NCBI GenBank assembly: GCA_002338605.1
Contig: DDIP01000252.1
Location: 1 to 6,175 of the forward strand
Origin: Proteobacteria bacterium UBA1847
GTDB taxonomy: Bacteria > Pseudomonadota > Gammaproteobacteria > Steroidobacterales > Woeseiaceae
Reading direction: 5' to 3'
DNA: 6,175 bases
Shown here: piece by piece, positions 5,526 through 6,175 of the stretch
Layout of the letters: every line of letters starts with the position of its first letter
How positions within the stretch are numbered: position 1 is the first letter of the stretch
Notes under the pieces: generated by a model
What the model was told of the DNA's origin: nothing
Seen by the model: only the letters and a program-made list of their open reading frames with translations
The model's database searches: none
Made by a program: the position numbers and the translations under genes

Positions 5526-5864
5526 TCACATGGTATGTGTCGGCTTGTCGCCACCGAGTGCGCCGGCCAGGTAGTTTTCGATCTTCTTTTGCGTGTTGCC
5601 CTGGTCTTGATCGGAAAACTGCACTCCGATTCCTGCCGTGCGCTTGCCCTGCGCACCTTTGGGTGTCATCCAGATCACGGTTCCTGCCACGGGAATCTTT
5701 TCTTCCTCGCCCATCAGGTTCAAGAGCATGAAAACCTCGTCACCGAGGCGATACGAGCTGTTTGTGGGGATAAAGAGTCCACCGTTCGTCACGAACGGCA
5801 TGTAGGCAAGGTACAAAGCGCTCTTGTCCTTGATGGTCAGTGTCAGCAGTCCGGGTTTGCTCAT
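5526..5864 (-). CDS. pilZ: Type IV pilus assembly protein PilZ
   Basis: PilZ is a small cytoplasmic protein needed to build type IV pili. In xanthomonads and pseudomonads it links the pilus ATPase PilB to the EAL-domain protein FimX. At 112 residues it is near the usual length of about 118. Family hallmarks are LTLTIKDKSALYLAYMPF (7-24), NGGLFIPTN (27-35), YRLGDEVFMLL (38-48), IPVAGTVIWMTPKGAQGKR (57-75), GIGVQF (78-83) and the C-terminal THTM (109-112). Like other pilus-type PilZ proteins it lacks the RxxxR and D/NxSxxG motifs that bind cyclic di-GMP, so it probably does not bind that nucleotide. The start ATG follows the holB stop by 21 bases, with only a weak GAGA some 11 bases upstream, so the two genes are probably co-transcribed and perhaps coupled. 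In P. aeruginosa the order is tmk-holB-pilZ-tatD. Here no tatD follows; the next gene is convergent, 14 bases away. Confidence 0.95.
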   Translation of the reverse strand: MSKPGLLTLTIKDKSALYLAYMPFVTNGGLFIPTNSSYRLGDEVFMLLNLMGEEEKIPVAGTVIWMTPKGAQGKRTAGIGVQFSDQDQGNTQKKIENYLAGALGGDKPTHTM

Positions 5865-5885
5865 TGGTGCACTTTTCTCGTAACT

Positions 5886-6175
5886 CTATTGACGGCGAGC
5901 CAGCATCAGCTCCATTCCGTCCGTTGGTGGCGCCAGACCGCAGTCCTTTAGTCCATTCGCCCAGTCGATCAACAACCCCTCAAAGGTCAGTTGAACGTTA
6001 TACGACCCGCCAGCTTGGCCGCGGAGTCGATTGATTATGTCTAAATAGCAGAACAAATTTCGCCTGTCCATGCGTCGCGCCACAGATTCGTCAATTGCGA
6101 GACCTTGAGCCATCTCGCGTCCGGCTGCGTTCGCGAGTGCCAGCAGACGCACCTGCTGTGCCAGCCAATTCAGCA
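5886..6175 (-). CDS. holB: DNA polymerase III delta' subunit, C-terminal part (runs off the right edge)
   Basis: The frame is open from the window edge to TAG at 5888-5886 and encodes the last 95 residues of a longer protein, beginning LNWLAQQVRLLAL. Delta' is part of the clamp loader that places the beta sliding clamp on DNA. The visible part is all helical, as in the C-terminal collar domain of delta', with the pattern LFCYLDIINRLRG followed by LTFEGLLIDWANGL near the end. The ATPase-like N-terminal domains lie outside the window. The assignment rests on this pattern and even more on position directly upstream of pilZ, the order seen in P. aeruginosa (tmk-holB-pilZ). A GTG at 6152 is in frame but is not the start, since coding continues upstream through it. 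Sequence similarity of this tail between species is low, so the call leans on context. Confidence 0.82.
   Translation of the reverse strand, partial: LNWLAQQVRLLALANAAGREMAQGLAIDESVARRMDRRNLFCYLDIINRLRGQAGGSYNVQLTFEGLLIDWANGLKDCGLAPPTDGMELMLARRQ

Overview
This window is almost wholly coding and looks like an ordinary chromosomal segment of a gammaproteobacterium. The best evidence is at the right end, where the minus strand carries the 3' end of holB followed by pilZ. That gene order is typical of Pseudomonas-like gammaproteobacteria with type IV pili, and the PilZ protein is very close in sequence to the pseudomonad form. A FadJ/FadB-type beta-oxidation protein and a CNB-CNB-rhodanese protein fit the same group. 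I see no tRNA, rRNA, CRISPR array, insertion sequence or phage gene. The genus cannot be named from this sequence alone.

Layout, left to right. Positions 1-1454 hold a compact minus-strand run of three overlapping genes. In reading order these are a small MTH538/ThsB-like TIR-fold protein (1454-978), a GlpQ-type glycerophosphodiester phosphodiesterase (ending at 38) and the first 19 codons of a probably exported protein (59 to the window edge). A 98-base divergent gap follows. Then come two plus-strand genes joined by a 4-base ATGA overlap: an endonuclease/exonuclease/phosphatase-family hydrolase (1553-2287) and a bifunctional enoyl-CoA hydratase/3-hydroxyacyl-CoA dehydrogenase (2284-4302). 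A 162-base gap holds a perfect CRP-type palindrome and a possible -10 element. It is followed by a plus-strand protein with two cyclic-nucleotide-binding folds and a rhodanese domain (4465-5511). That gene converges, with 14 bases between stop codons, on the minus-strand pair holB (partial) and pilZ.

How the genes may work together (inference). GlpQ releases glycerol-3-phosphate from deacylated phospholipids, the EEP superfamily includes phospholipid-type phosphodiesterases, and FadJ-type proteins break down fatty acids. The left and centre may therefore be a small lipid-turnover neighbourhood. The TIR-like protein is tied to GlpQ by gene overlap and has no visible Thoeris partner. The most interesting regulatory signal is TGTGA-N6-TCACA at 4298-4313. 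It lies across the stop codon of the beta-oxidation gene and upstream of a gene whose product should itself sense a cyclic nucleotide. I do not see a convincing new multi-gene system, but the CRP-type site, the unusual start of glpQ and the TIR-like/GlpQ coupling merit a second look.
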